The position numbers and the translations under genes were made by a program. Below are positions 1-5,017 of a stretch of DNA of 5,017 nt, piece by piece. Numbering within the stretch: position 1 is the stretch's first letter; every line of letters starts with the position of its first letter. This DNA is from an uncultured Hyphomicrobiales bacterium (GTDB taxonomy: Bacteria; Pseudomonadota; Alphaproteobacteria; Rhizobiales; Beijerinckiaceae): assembly GCA_903918155.1 (NCBI GenBank), contig CAIXDD010000138.1, forward strand, positions 1 through 5,017. Reading direction: 5' to 3'. The notes beneath the pieces were generated by a model. That model worked only from the letters and a program-made list of their open reading frames with translations. It searched no databases and was not told the origin of the DNA.

Positions 1-738
1 AATTCGCGCCAGATGAATTCGTGGTTCTATCACGGCGGCGGCAATCAGCTGATCGACGAATTCCTTGTCGATTACGGCGCGGTCGCATTCCCGGCGGGCA
101 ACACCGGCACGCAGATGGGCGGCTGGTTCCGCAAGGAGATCAAGACCGTCGCCGATCTCTCCGGCCTGAAGATGCGCGTCGGCGGTTTCGCCGGTCTGCC
201 CTTGTCCAAGCTGGGCGTGGTGCCGCAGCTCATCGCGGGCGGCGACATCTATCCGTCGCTTGAAAAGGGCACGATCGACGCGGCGGAATGGGTAGGCCCC
301 TACGACGACGAGAAGCTGGGCTTCAACAAGGTCGCGCCGATCTATCATTTCCCCGGCTGGTGGGAAGGCGGCGCGGCGCTGCATTTGATGATCAGCAGGC
401 AGAAGTTCAACGAGCTTCCTAAGCATTACCAGGCGATCGTGCGCAGCGCCGCCGCTTTGGCCAATGCGGACACGCAGGCGAAATACGACTTCCAGAACCC
501 GCAGGCGCTGCGGCGTCTGGTGACGGCGGGCACGCAGCTGCGCCCCTTCTCGCCCGAGGTGATGGAAGCCTGTTTCAAGGCCGCCAACGAGGTCTATGCC
601 GAACAATCGGCCAAGAACCCGAAGTTCAAGAAAATGCACGACGCCTATATGGCCTATCGCAACGACCAATATTTGTGGTGGCAGGTGGCGGAATTCACCT
701 ACGACAATTTCATGGTTCGCCAGCGCGCCCGCGGCTGA
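1..738 (+). CDS. TRAP transporter substrate-binding protein, TakP/DctP family (5' end cut by window)
   Basis: This is the C-terminal 245 residues of a periplasmic solute-binding protein that feeds a tripartite ATP-independent (TRAP) transporter. The frame is open from base 1, so the start and signal peptide lie outside the window; full-length relatives are roughly 350-370 residues. Visible family hallmarks are GGWFRKEI, then ADLSGLKMRVGG with the arginine (residue 59 of the fragment) that in DctP proteins binds the ligand carboxylate, then IAGGDIYPSLEKGTIDAAEWVGPYDD, whose Glu96-Trp97 pair matches the ligand/metal site of TakP-like proteins. The fragment closes with the usual long helices and a WWQVAEFTYDNF-type end. 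TakP relatives bind 2-oxoacids such as pyruvate, or related small carboxylates, often with a metal ion; the exact substrate here is inferred, not shown. The membrane subunits DctQ and DctM are not downstream, so they would have to lie upstream or elsewhere. A strong hairpin follows the stop by 28 bases. Confidence 0.93.
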   Translation, partial: NSRQMNSWFYHGGGNQLIDEFLVDYGAVAFPAGNTGTQMGGWFRKEIKTVADLSGLKMRVGGFAGLPLSKLGVVPQLIAGGDIYPSLEKGTIDAAEWVGPYDDEKLGFNKVAPIYHFPGWWEGGAALHLMISRQKFNELPKHYQAIVRSAAALANADTQAKYDFQNPQALRRLVTAGTQLRPFSPEVMEACFKAANEVYAEQSAKNPKFKKMHDAYMAYRNDQYLWWQVAEFTYDNFMVRQRARG

Positions 739-766
739 CGCGCTAAATTGGCCTGAATGGCGTTTC

Positions 767-797
767 AAGCCCCGGCTCCGGCCGGGGCTTTCGTCTT
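767..797 (+). terminator. Hairpin terminator after the TRAP binding-protein gene
   Basis: A perfect 10-base inverted repeat, AAGCCCCGGC (767-776) and GCCGGGGCTT (781-790), encloses a TCCG tetraloop. It lies 28 bases after the stop codon. The bases after the stem (TCGTCTT) hold only a broken T run, so the structure is a strong stem with a weak U-tract. It may rely on help from Rho or only protect the 3' end; a C-rich tract follows at once. Confidence 0.75.
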
Positions 798-924
798 GCC
801 CCCCCGTGGCTTGCCCCCCCCGTGACTTTTCCCCCTGACTTGCCCCCTCACTTGCCCCCGCTGACTTGCCTCCCCCGTGGCTTTTCCCCCGCAGCTCGCC
901 TCCCCCGTGACTTGGCTCCCGTGA
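795..924 (+). repeat. Degenerate C-rich tandem repeat, nine copies of 12-16 bases
   Basis: Nine head-to-tail units start at 795, 810, 826, 839, 851, 865, 881, 895 and 911. The approximate consensus is CTTGCCYCCCCCGTGA. Units 1, 2, 5, 6, 8 and 9 keep the CTTG/CTCG head and the GTGA, GTGG or CTGA tail; units 3 and 7 carry CTTTTCCCCC instead. By hand count the 130 bases are 66 C, 32 T, 25 G and 7 A, so the plus strand is about 75% pyrimidine and the minus strand has nine runs of three or more G. Unit length varies and is often not a multiple of three, which argues against a coding repeat. It sits between the dctP hairpin and the psd leader. Its function is unknown; see the findings for Rho-loading and G-quadruplex hypotheses. 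Confidence 0.85.
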
Positions 925-941
925 AATGGCACAAGGGGCCC

Positions 942-970
942 GGCGCGCGCTCCCGGGGAGCCTGCGCGCC
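942..970 (+). other. GC-rich inverted repeat in the psd leader
   Basis: GGCGCGC (942-948) pairs with GCGCGCC (964-970). Inside it GCTC (949-952) pairs with GAGC (958-961) around a five-base loop, with CT at 962-963 as a bulge, giving an 11-bp interrupted stem that ends 39 bases before the psd start. There is no T run after it, so it is not an intrinsic terminator in the plus direction. In DNA this rich in GC a chance hairpin is quite possible. Apart from this and the repeat array, I see no clear promoter in 739-1009. Confidence 0.45.
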
Positions 971-999
971 GTCTCGCGGCGTTTGCGCGCCCCCGACAC

Positions 1000-1003
1000 A
1001 GGA
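1000..1003 (+). promoter_or_regulatory. Ribosome binding site deciding the psd start
   Basis: AGGA lies six bases upstream of the ATG at 1010. The frame stays open upstream to an ATG at 926, but the 28 residues it would add are arginine- and alanine-rich with no family resemblance, whereas MNVFDSIRR followed by PIHPEGY is the usual start of PSD-A proteins. Confidence 0.6.
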
Positions 1004-1009
1004 CCGACC

Positions 1010-1708
1010 ATGAACGTCTTCGACAGCATCCGCCGCCAGCTCACGCCCATCCATCCCGAAGGCTATGTCTTCATCGTCGCCTTCGCGGTCGGCGCGTTGG
1101 TCCTTCACTGGATCTGGGAGCCGCTCGGCTGGGTCGGCCTCCTGCTCACGTTCTGGTGCGCCTATTTCTTCCGCGACCCCGTGCGCGTGACGCCCATCGA
1201 CGAGGATCTCGTGGTCTCGCCCGCCGACGGGATCGTCTGTTCGGTCGGCTCCTTCGCGCCGCCGCCGGAGCTGGGGCTAGGCTCCGAGCCGATGGCGCGC
1301 GTGTCGATCTTCATGTCCGTCTTCGATTGCCATGTGAACCGCACGCCGGTGAACGGGCGCGTCACGCGCGTGGCCTATAAGCCGGGCCTGTTCGTCAACG
1401 CCGATCTCGACAAGGCGAGCGAGGACAACGAGCGCAACGGACTCGTGCTTGAGACGGCGCGCGGCCAGTTCGGCGTCGTGCAGATCGCCGGCCTCATCGC
1501 GCGGCGCATCGTCTGTTTCGTGAAGGAAGGCGACGCGTTGTCCACGGGCGAGCGCGTCGGCCTGATCCGTTTCGGCTCGCGCGTGGACGTCTATATGCCC
1601 GAAGGCGCGACGCCGAGCGTGGCGCTGGGCTCCAAATGCGTGGCGGGCGAGACGATCATCGCCGAATATTCCGCGGGCGAACGCCGTCGCTCGTTCAAAT
1701 CGGCCTGA
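1010..1708 (+). CDS. psd: Phosphatidylserine decarboxylase proenzyme, short PSD-A type
   Basis: This enzyme converts phosphatidylserine to phosphatidylethanolamine and CO2 at the inner membrane, the last step of phosphatidylethanolamine synthesis. The 232-residue length fits the short PSD-A class of alphaproteobacteria rather than the longer E. coli type. Residues 20-54 form a hydrophobic hairpin for membrane attachment (two segments split by the WEPLGW turn). Catalytic landmarks are SPADG with Asp73 and the FDCHVNRTP segment with His108. The self-cleavage site is the Gly189-Ser190 bond in IRFGSRVDVYMP: cleavage would give a beta chain of 189 residues and an alpha chain of 43 residues whose N-terminal serine becomes the pyruvoyl group. 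All key residues are present, so the enzyme should be active. pssA starts 18 bases after the stop, so the two genes are almost certainly cotranscribed. No promoter is obvious; the leader contains the C-rich repeat and an inverted repeat. Confidence 0.97.
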   Translation: MNVFDSIRRQLTPIHPEGYVFIVAFAVGALVLHWIWEPLGWVGLLLTFWCAYFFRDPVRVTPIDEDLVVSPADGIVCSVGSFAPPPELGLGSEPMARVSIFMSVFDCHVNRTPVNGRVTRVAYKPGLFVNADLDKASEDNERNGLVLETARGQFGVVQIAGLIARRIVCFVKEGDALSTGERVGLIRFGSRVDVYMPEGATPSVALGSKCVAGETIIAEYSAGERRRSFKSA

Positions 1709-1726
1709 GGCGCGGGAGGGTCTGGC

Positions 1727-2614
1727 ATGATCGAGCGCAATCCGCCGGGGCCTGACTCCACGGGCGGACGCTGGCGGCGCCGGCGCCGCAAGCCTTTCGT
1801 GCGCGTGCCCATGCGCTACGTCCTGCCTAATCTCGTCACGCTCATCGGCTTGTGTCTGGGGCTCACCGCGATCCGCTTCGCGGTCGAGGGGCGCTATGAG
1901 CTCTCGGTCATCTTCATCGCCGGCGCCGCGGTGCTCGACGGTCTCGACGGCCGGCTCGCGCGCGCCCTCAACGGCGCCTCGCGCTTCGTCGCAGAGCTGG
2001 ACTCGCTCGCCGATTTCATCGATTTCGGCGTCGCGCCCGCGATGCTGCTGTATTTTTGGACGCTGAACGAGTTCAAGAGCGCGGGCTGGTTCGCGGTCAT
2101 GGTCTATGTGGTGGCCTGCGCGCTGCGGCTCGCGCGGTTCAACGTGATGATCGACGATCCCAAGAAGCCCGCCTGGATGGGGCAATTCTTCGTCGGCATG
2201 CCCTCGCCCGCCGGCGCCATCGTGGTTCTGCTGCCGATCTATCTGCATCTCTCCGTCATCTCGATGCCGGAATCGCCGCTGCTCGCGCCCGCGCTCATCG
2301 CCTATGTGCTGCTGGTCGCCTTCCTGATGGTGAGCCGCATCCCGCATTTCTCCGGCAAGCAGATGGGCCGCATCCCGCGGGACTATTTCCTGCCCGTGAT
2401 GCTGGGCGTGATCGCGCTGCTCCTGCTGCTGGCGACCTATCCGGCGGAGGTTCTGGTGGCGCTGACGCTCGCCTATCTGGCGCTGATTCCCCTGGCGTGG
2501 CGTCGATTCAAGTCGCTGGAGGCGGCCGACGCGCGCCGCGCGGGCGAGCAGCCGGGCGCGGCGGAAGCCGCCCAAACCCCTGCGGGATCGACAAAGTCGC
2601 CCGATGAGGCGTGA
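1727..2614 (+). CDS. pssA: CDP-diacylglycerol--serine O-phosphatidyltransferase (phosphatidylserine synthase, type II)
   Basis: PssA joins CDP-diacylglycerol and L-serine to give phosphatidylserine and CMP, supplying the substrate for the psd product encoded just upstream. It is an integral membrane enzyme of 295 residues: an arginine-rich cytosolic N-terminus (Arg15-Arg26), the VLPNLVTLIGLCLGL first helix, then several hydrophobic segments up to about residue 265 and a polar, alanine-rich tail. The CDP-alcohol phosphotransferase signature spans residues 71-96, with Asp71, Asp74, Gly75, Ala78, Arg79, Asp92 and Asp96 in place. The glycine expected between the two halves of the signature is Val88 (SRFVAELDSLAD), which is unusual. 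DFIDFGVAPAMLLYFW and the MPSPAGA motif are typical of bacterial and archaeal type II PssA. The ATG at 1727 has a strong GGGAGGG six bases upstream. A helical gap of 187 bases without genes follows before infA. Confidence 0.96.
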   Translation: MIERNPPGPDSTGGRWRRRRRKPFVRVPMRYVLPNLVTLIGLCLGLTAIRFAVEGRYELSVIFIAGAAVLDGLDGRLARALNGASRFVAELDSLADFIDFGVAPAMLLYFWTLNEFKSAGWFAVMVYVVACALRLARFNVMIDDPKKPAWMGQFFVGMPSPAGAIVVLLPIYLHLSVISMPESPLLAPALIAYVLLVAFLMVSRIPHFSGKQMGRIPRDYFLPVMLGVIALLLLLATYPAEVLVALTLAYLALIPLAWRRFKSLEAADARRAGEQPGAAEAAQTPAGSTKSPDEA

Positions 2615-2620
2615 GTCTGC

Positions 2621-2650
2621 GCCGCGCCGGTGGCGCGCGGCCCCGGCTTT
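2621..2650 (+). terminator. Possible hairpin terminator after pssA
   Basis: GCCGCGC (2621-2627) pairs with GCGCGGC (2635-2641) around a seven-base loop, six bases after the pssA stop; an alternative GCGCC/GGCGC fold overlaps it. The downstream sequence reaches only a short TTT at 2648-2650, so intrinsic termination would be weak. The position is right, but chance pairing in GC-rich DNA cannot be excluded. Confidence 0.3.
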
Positions 2651-2721
2651 GCGTATAGGAGCACGGAAGCGCGGGCGCGGCGCGGGGCTTGACCATTCGT
2701 CGGCCCCGGGCGCGCGGGCGG

Positions 2722-2750
2722 TTCACAAAAGCCGCCGCATCCATTAGGGT
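2722..2750 (+). promoter_or_regulatory. Candidate sigma-70 type promoter for infA-maf-yacG
   Basis: TTCACA (2722-2727) and TAGGGT (2745-2750) are 17 bases apart and lie just over 50 bases before the infA start, in the least GC-rich part of the 187-base gap. The match to the TTGACA/TATAAT consensus is moderate. A better -35 element, CTTGACC at 2688-2694, has no matching -10 at the right distance. A separate promoter here is plausible because infA is a highly expressed gene after a likely end of the psd-pssA unit. Confidence 0.35.
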
Positions 2751-2801
2751 CCGCGCGATTTCCCAGCGGCGCCTGTTCGCCGTTCAACCTTACGGGACTA
2801 C

Positions 2802-3020
2802 ATGGCCAAGGAAGAATTGCTGGAGTTTCCCGGCGTCGTGTCGGAGCTTCTGCCGAACGCCACCTTCCGCGTGAAGCTGGAGAACGACCACGAGATCATC
2901 GCCCACACCGCCGGCAAGATGCGCAAGAACCGCATTCGCGTGCTCACCGGCGACCGCGTGCTGGTGGAGATGACGCCTTACGACCTCACGAAAGGTCGCA
3001 TCACCTACCGCTTCAAGTGA
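2802..3020 (+). CDS. infA: Translation initiation factor IF-1
   Basis: IF-1 binds the A site of the 30S subunit and, with IF-2 and IF-3, promotes correct start-codon selection. The protein is exactly 72 residues, the standard length, and is a single S1-type OB fold. The sequence matches the family from end to end: MAKEELLEFPGVV, LPNATFRVKLEN, IIAHTAGKMRKNRIR, LTGDRVLVEMTPYDL and KGRITYRF. The start ATG at 2802 is fixed by the MAKE N-terminus; the Shine-Dalgarno is weak (CGGGAC at 2793-2798, close to the start). maf begins 31 bases after the stop, so infA is probably the first gene of an infA-maf-yacG unit, an arrangement seen in many alphaproteobacteria. Nothing is missing or unusual. Confidence 0.98.
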   Translation: MAKEELLEFPGVVSELLPNATFRVKLENDHEIIAHTAGKMRKNRIRVLTGDRVLVEMTPYDLTKGRITYRFK

Positions 3021-3033
3021 CGCCGCAGGCCGC

Positions 3034-3043
3034 GAGGGGGAGA
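3034..3043 (+). promoter_or_regulatory. Ribosome binding site supporting the GTG start of maf
   Basis: A purine block, GAGGGGGAGA, ends eight bases before the GTG at 3052. There is no ATG in this frame between the infA stop and the conserved LVLASASPRR segment, so GTG at 3052 is the best start. Confidence 0.65.
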
Positions 3044-3051
3044 TTGTCCGC

Positions 3052-3696
3052 GTGAATGGTCCCGCAGACGCATCCCAACCCTGGCGTCCCCGTCTCGTGC
3101 TCGCCTCCGCCTCGCCGCGCCGGCTCGCCTTGCTGCAGCAGGTCGGCCTTGAGCCTGACGAACTTCTTCCCGCCGATCTCGACGAATCGCCCCTGAAGGG
3201 CGAATTGCCGCGCAGCCTCGCCGTGCGCCTCGCCAATGAAAAGGCGCGCGTGGCCGCAAAGCTCGCCGCGCGCGAGGCGGGCGCGCCCGCCTTCGTGATC
3301 GCCGCCGATACGGTGGTGAGCGTGGGACGGCGCATCCTGCCCAAATGCGAACTCGTCGAGGAGGCCGCCGCCTGCCTCGATTTGCTCTCCGGGCGCAGCC
3401 ACCGCGTCCATACGGCGGTGACGCTCATCACGCCCAAGGGCGCCGAGCGCCGCCGGCTCGTGGAGACGCGCGTGCGGTTCAAGCGTCTGGCGAGCGCCGA
3501 AATCTCCGCTTATCTGGCGAGCGGGGAATGGCGCGGCAAGGCGGGCGGCTACGCCATCCAGGGCCTCGCGGGCGCCTTTGCGGTGAAACTCGTGGGCTCC
3601 TATTCCGGCGTCGTCGGCCTGCCGGTTTATGAAACCCTGTCGCTGCTGGCCGGCGAGGGCTATCCCGTCCATCTCCTGTGGCTCAACAAGGCGTGA
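3052..3696 (+). CDS. maf: Maf family nucleotide pyrophosphatase, YhdE-like (dTTP/UTP type)
   Basis: Maf proteins hydrolyse nucleoside triphosphates to the monophosphate and pyrophosphate; YhdE-type members prefer dTTP, UTP and modified pyrimidine nucleotides and are linked to nucleotide-pool cleaning and septum control. The 214-residue protein starts at GTG after a purine-rich ribosome binding site. Motifs in order: LVLASASPRRLALL (residues 15-28, substrate loop), ESPLKGELPRSLAVRLANEKA, VIAADTVVS with the catalytic Asp86, LLSGRSHRVHTAV, and GKAGGYAIQGLAGAF followed by GSYSGVVGLPVYET. The last two fit the YhdE subgroup rather than the YceF (7-methyl-GTP) subgroup. One small departure is KCELVEE where many relatives have KP plus an acidic residue. 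It lies between infA and yacG, 31 and 10 bases away, so it is likely cotranscribed. The family assignment is firm; the substrate preference is inferred from motifs. Confidence 0.95.
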   Translation: MNGPADASQPWRPRLVLASASPRRLALLQQVGLEPDELLPADLDESPLKGELPRSLAVRLANEKARVAAKLAAREAGAPAFVIAADTVVSVGRRILPKCELVEEAAACLDLLSGRSHRVHTAVTLITPKGAERRRLVETRVRFKRLASAEISAYLASGEWRGKAGGYAIQGLAGAFAVKLVGSYSGVVGLPVYETLSLLAGEGYPVHLLWLNKA

Positions 3697-3706
3697 GCGC
3701 GCGACC

Positions 3707-3940
3707 ATGACCGAATCCGCCGACGACAAGAACGCTCCATCGGGCGAGGGGGCGCGCACCGGAAGCGCCTGCGCCATTTGCGGCAAGCCTGCGCTCGCGG
3801 CCTATCGGCCTTTCTGTTCGCGCCGCTGCGCCGACGTCGATCTCGGCCGCTGGCTGAGCGGAACTTACGCCGTGCCTGCGGCGCCCGAGACGGACGAAGA
3901 CGGCGACGACGACGAACTGGCGCCCGGCGACCGGTCCTAG
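3707..3940 (+). CDS. yacG: DNA gyrase inhibitor YacG-like zinc-binding protein
   Basis: YacG is a small zinc protein that in E. coli binds GyrB and blocks DNA binding by gyrase. This 77-residue version has the zinc knuckle C-x2-C-x11-C-x3-C (Cys22, Cys25, Cys37, Cys41) and the conserved YRPFCSRRCADVDLGRWLSGTY block. The C-terminus is strongly acidic (residues 60-75, TDEDGDDDEL), matching the charged disordered tail of relatives. The ATG at 3707, 10 bases after the maf stop, is preferred because the domain begins soon after it; the frame is open further upstream inside maf, but those residues are only the maf sequence in another frame. No strong Shine-Dalgarno is visible, which suggests translational coupling to maf. 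The stop TAG lies in CTAG (3937-3940), which also supplies the stop of the convergent ATPase gene. Gyrase inhibition in this organism is inferred from the family. Confidence 0.92.
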   Translation: MTESADDKNAPSGEGARTGSACAICGKPALAAYRPFCSRRCADVDLGRWLSGTYAVPAAPETDEDGDDDELAPGDRS

Positions 3941-5017
3941 CCCTTCGCCGGCCGGCTGCGCGCATGGGGGCGGATCGCCCGTTGCGCGAGCGCCTTTCCC
4001 GCTTCCAGCGCCGCCAGCAGCAACGCGCCCGCGCCCAGCGCGATCGCCATGTCATGCCCATGCACGGGCCCAAGGCCGAACAGGGCGCGCGCCTGCGGCC
4101 AGGCCAGCACCAGCGCCAATGCCGAGGGCACGACGACGATGACGAGGATCAGCGCGCGGCTCGGCCGGCGGATCGCCTGCCAGAGCGAGGACGAATAGGA
4201 GCGATTGGCGAAGATCAGCGCGACGATGCAGGTGACGAGCGCGAAGAAGGCGAGCGCGCGCGTCTCGTCGGCGGGCATGGCGCGCTCCAGCGCCGCCAGA
4301 TAGACCGCCGCCACGACGGCGAAGGCGACGACGCCTTGCCCCAGACCCCAGCCGATCAGCGACCACGAGAAGAGCGGCTCCTGCGGATCGCGCGGCGGTC
4401 GCGCCATCACGTCGTCCTCCTCGCGTTCCGCCTCGAAGACGAGCGAGCAGACGGGATCGATCACCATTTCCAGAAAGGCGATATGGACGGGCCCCAGCAC
4501 GATGGGCTGGCCCAGCGCCAGCGGCAGGAGCGCGAGCCCCGCGATGGGCACATGGACCGCGAGAATATAGCCCATCGCCTTGCGCAGATTGTCATAGATG
4601 CGCCGGCCGAGGCGAATGGCGGTGACGATGGAGGAGAAATCGTCGTCGAGCAGCACGATGGCGGAAGCCTCGCGCGCCACGTCCGATCCGCGCCCGCCCA
4701 TGGCGACGCCGATATGGGCGGCCTTCAGGGAGGGCGCGTCGTTCACGCCGTCGCCCGTCATCGCCACGATTTCGCCGCGCGCCTTCAGCGCCTCCACGAT
4801 GCGCAATTTCTGTTCGGGCAGGATGCGCGCGAAAATGAGGCCCTCGCGGGCGCGCTCGCCCAGACTCTGCGCGTCGAGCGCGTCGAGCGCCTCGCCGGTC
4901 ACCACATCCTGCGCGGCGATGCCGGCCTGCCGCGCGATCGCCTGCGCGGTGGCGGGATGGTCGCCGGTGATCATCACCACCGCGACGCCGGCCGCGCGGC
5001 ATTCCGCGACAGATCGG
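3937..5017 (-). CDS. Cation-transporting P-type ATPase, C-terminal part (5' end cut by window)
   Basis: This is the last 359 residues of a P-type ATPase of the MgtA/calcium-ATPase-like group (COG0474 type). The frame is open through the right edge, reading RSVAECRAAGVA before MVMITGDHPATA, so residues before this point, including the phosphorylated DKTGT aspartate and the A-domain, lie outside. Visible: the TGDHPATA hinge, ILPEQKLRIVEAL, TGDGVNDAPSLKAAHIGVAMG (codons 4758 to about 4696, the Mg-binding P-domain aspartates) and then six likely membrane helices M5-M10 (about residues 150-168, 175-194, 217-242, 254-270, 288-306 and 321-342 of the fragment). M5 has AVHVPIAGLAL and M6 has LEMVIDPVCSLVFEAE, a known bacterial type that lacks the NIGEV-like M5 glutamate of SERCA, so the transported ion cannot be assigned. 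The gene is convergent with yacG and overlaps it by four bases; no terminator is seen between them. Confidence 0.94.
   Translation of the reverse strand, partial: RSVAECRAAGVAVVMITGDHPATAQAIARQAGIAAQDVVTGEALDALDAQSLGERAREGLIFARILPEQKLRIVEALKARGEIVAMTGDGVNDAPSLKAAHIGVAMGGRGSDVAREASAIVLLDDDFSSIVTAIRLGRRIYDNLRKAMGYILAVHVPIAGLALLPLALGQPIVLGPVHIAFLEMVIDPVCSLVFEAEREEDDVMARPPRDPQEPLFSWSLIGWGLGQGVVAFAVVAAVYLAALERAMPADETRALAFFALVTCIVALIFANRSYSSSLWQAIRRPSRALILVIVVVPSALALVLAWPQARALFGLGPVHGHDMAIALGAGALLLAALEAGKALAQRAIRPHARSRPAKG

Noticed and set aside
795..924. CRISPR array
   Set aside because: Units are only 12-16 bases with no spacers between them, and no cas gene is present.
926..1009. 28-residue N-terminal extension of Psd from the ATG at 926
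   Set aside because: The added residues are not like Psd, and the ATG at 1010 has its own AGGA and the standard family N-terminus.
822..1013. Proline-rich plus-strand frame (PPDLPPHLPP-like) over the C-rich repeat
   Set aside because: The proline pattern comes only from the C runs; unit lengths are not multiples of three, there is no ribosome binding site, and the frame runs into the psd start.
1628..1633. Second Gly-Ser (LGS, residues 206-208) in Psd as the self-cleavage site, resembling LGST of the long E. coli type
   Set aside because: In the PSD-A class the cleaved Gly-Ser lies in the IRFGSR-type motif, present here at residues 189-190; the later LGS is probably coincidence.
1277..2575. 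A 432-codon open frame on the minus strand opposite psd and pssA
   Set aside because: It is rich in Arg, His, Asp and Gln without recognisable motifs, as expected for the antisense of GC-rich coding DNA, and it covers two certain genes on the other strand.
2688..2694. CTTGACC as the -35 element of an infA promoter
   Set aside because: No plausible -10 hexamer lies 16-19 bases downstream; that stretch is almost pure G and C.
3013..3786. A 257-codon open frame on the minus strand opposite maf
   Set aside because: It is antisense to a well-supported Maf gene, with low-complexity Ala/Arg/Gly composition and no family resemblance.

Overview
The window looks like chromosomal DNA from a GC-rich alphaproteobacterium, most likely a member of Hyphomicrobiales (Rhizobiales). 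The reasons are the strong G/C bias at third codon positions, a short PSD-A type phosphatidylserine decarboxylase directly upstream of pssA, and the gene order infA-maf-yacG, which is common in that class. The genus cannot be fixed from the sequence; a methylotroph or methanotroph family is only a guess. No mobile element, CRISPR array, tRNA, rRNA or phage gene is visible. Most of the window is ordinary core genome.

Layout. Positions 1-738 hold the C-terminal two thirds of a TRAP-transporter substrate-binding protein of the TakP/DctP type, cut by the left edge. It is followed by a strong hairpin terminator (767-790) and then by an unusual C-rich degenerate tandem repeat (795-924, nine copies of 12-16 bases). 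A GC-rich leader with an inverted repeat (942-970) leads to psd (1010-1708) and pssA (1727-2614). A 187-base gap with a possible hairpin and a candidate promoter precedes infA (2802-3020), maf (3052-3696, GTG start) and yacG (3707-3940). On the opposite strand, the C-terminal part of a P-type cation ATPase (3937-5017, cut by the right edge) converges on yacG; the two genes share a CTAG that supplies both stop codons.

How the genes work together. PssA makes phosphatidylserine from CDP-diacylglycerol and serine, and Psd decarboxylates it to phosphatidylethanolamine, so the pair is a complete two-step module. infA, maf and yacG are housekeeping genes: translation initiation, hydrolysis of non-canonical or pyrimidine nucleotides, and a small zinc protein related to the gyrase inhibitor YacG. 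The flanking TRAP protein and ATPase are separate transport functions.

I found no convincing new biological system. The observations most worth a second look are the C-rich repeat array between dctP and psd, which could act as a Rho-loading site or form G-quadruplex on the other strand, and a glycine-to-valine change at a conserved position of the CDP-alcohol phosphotransferase signature of PssA.
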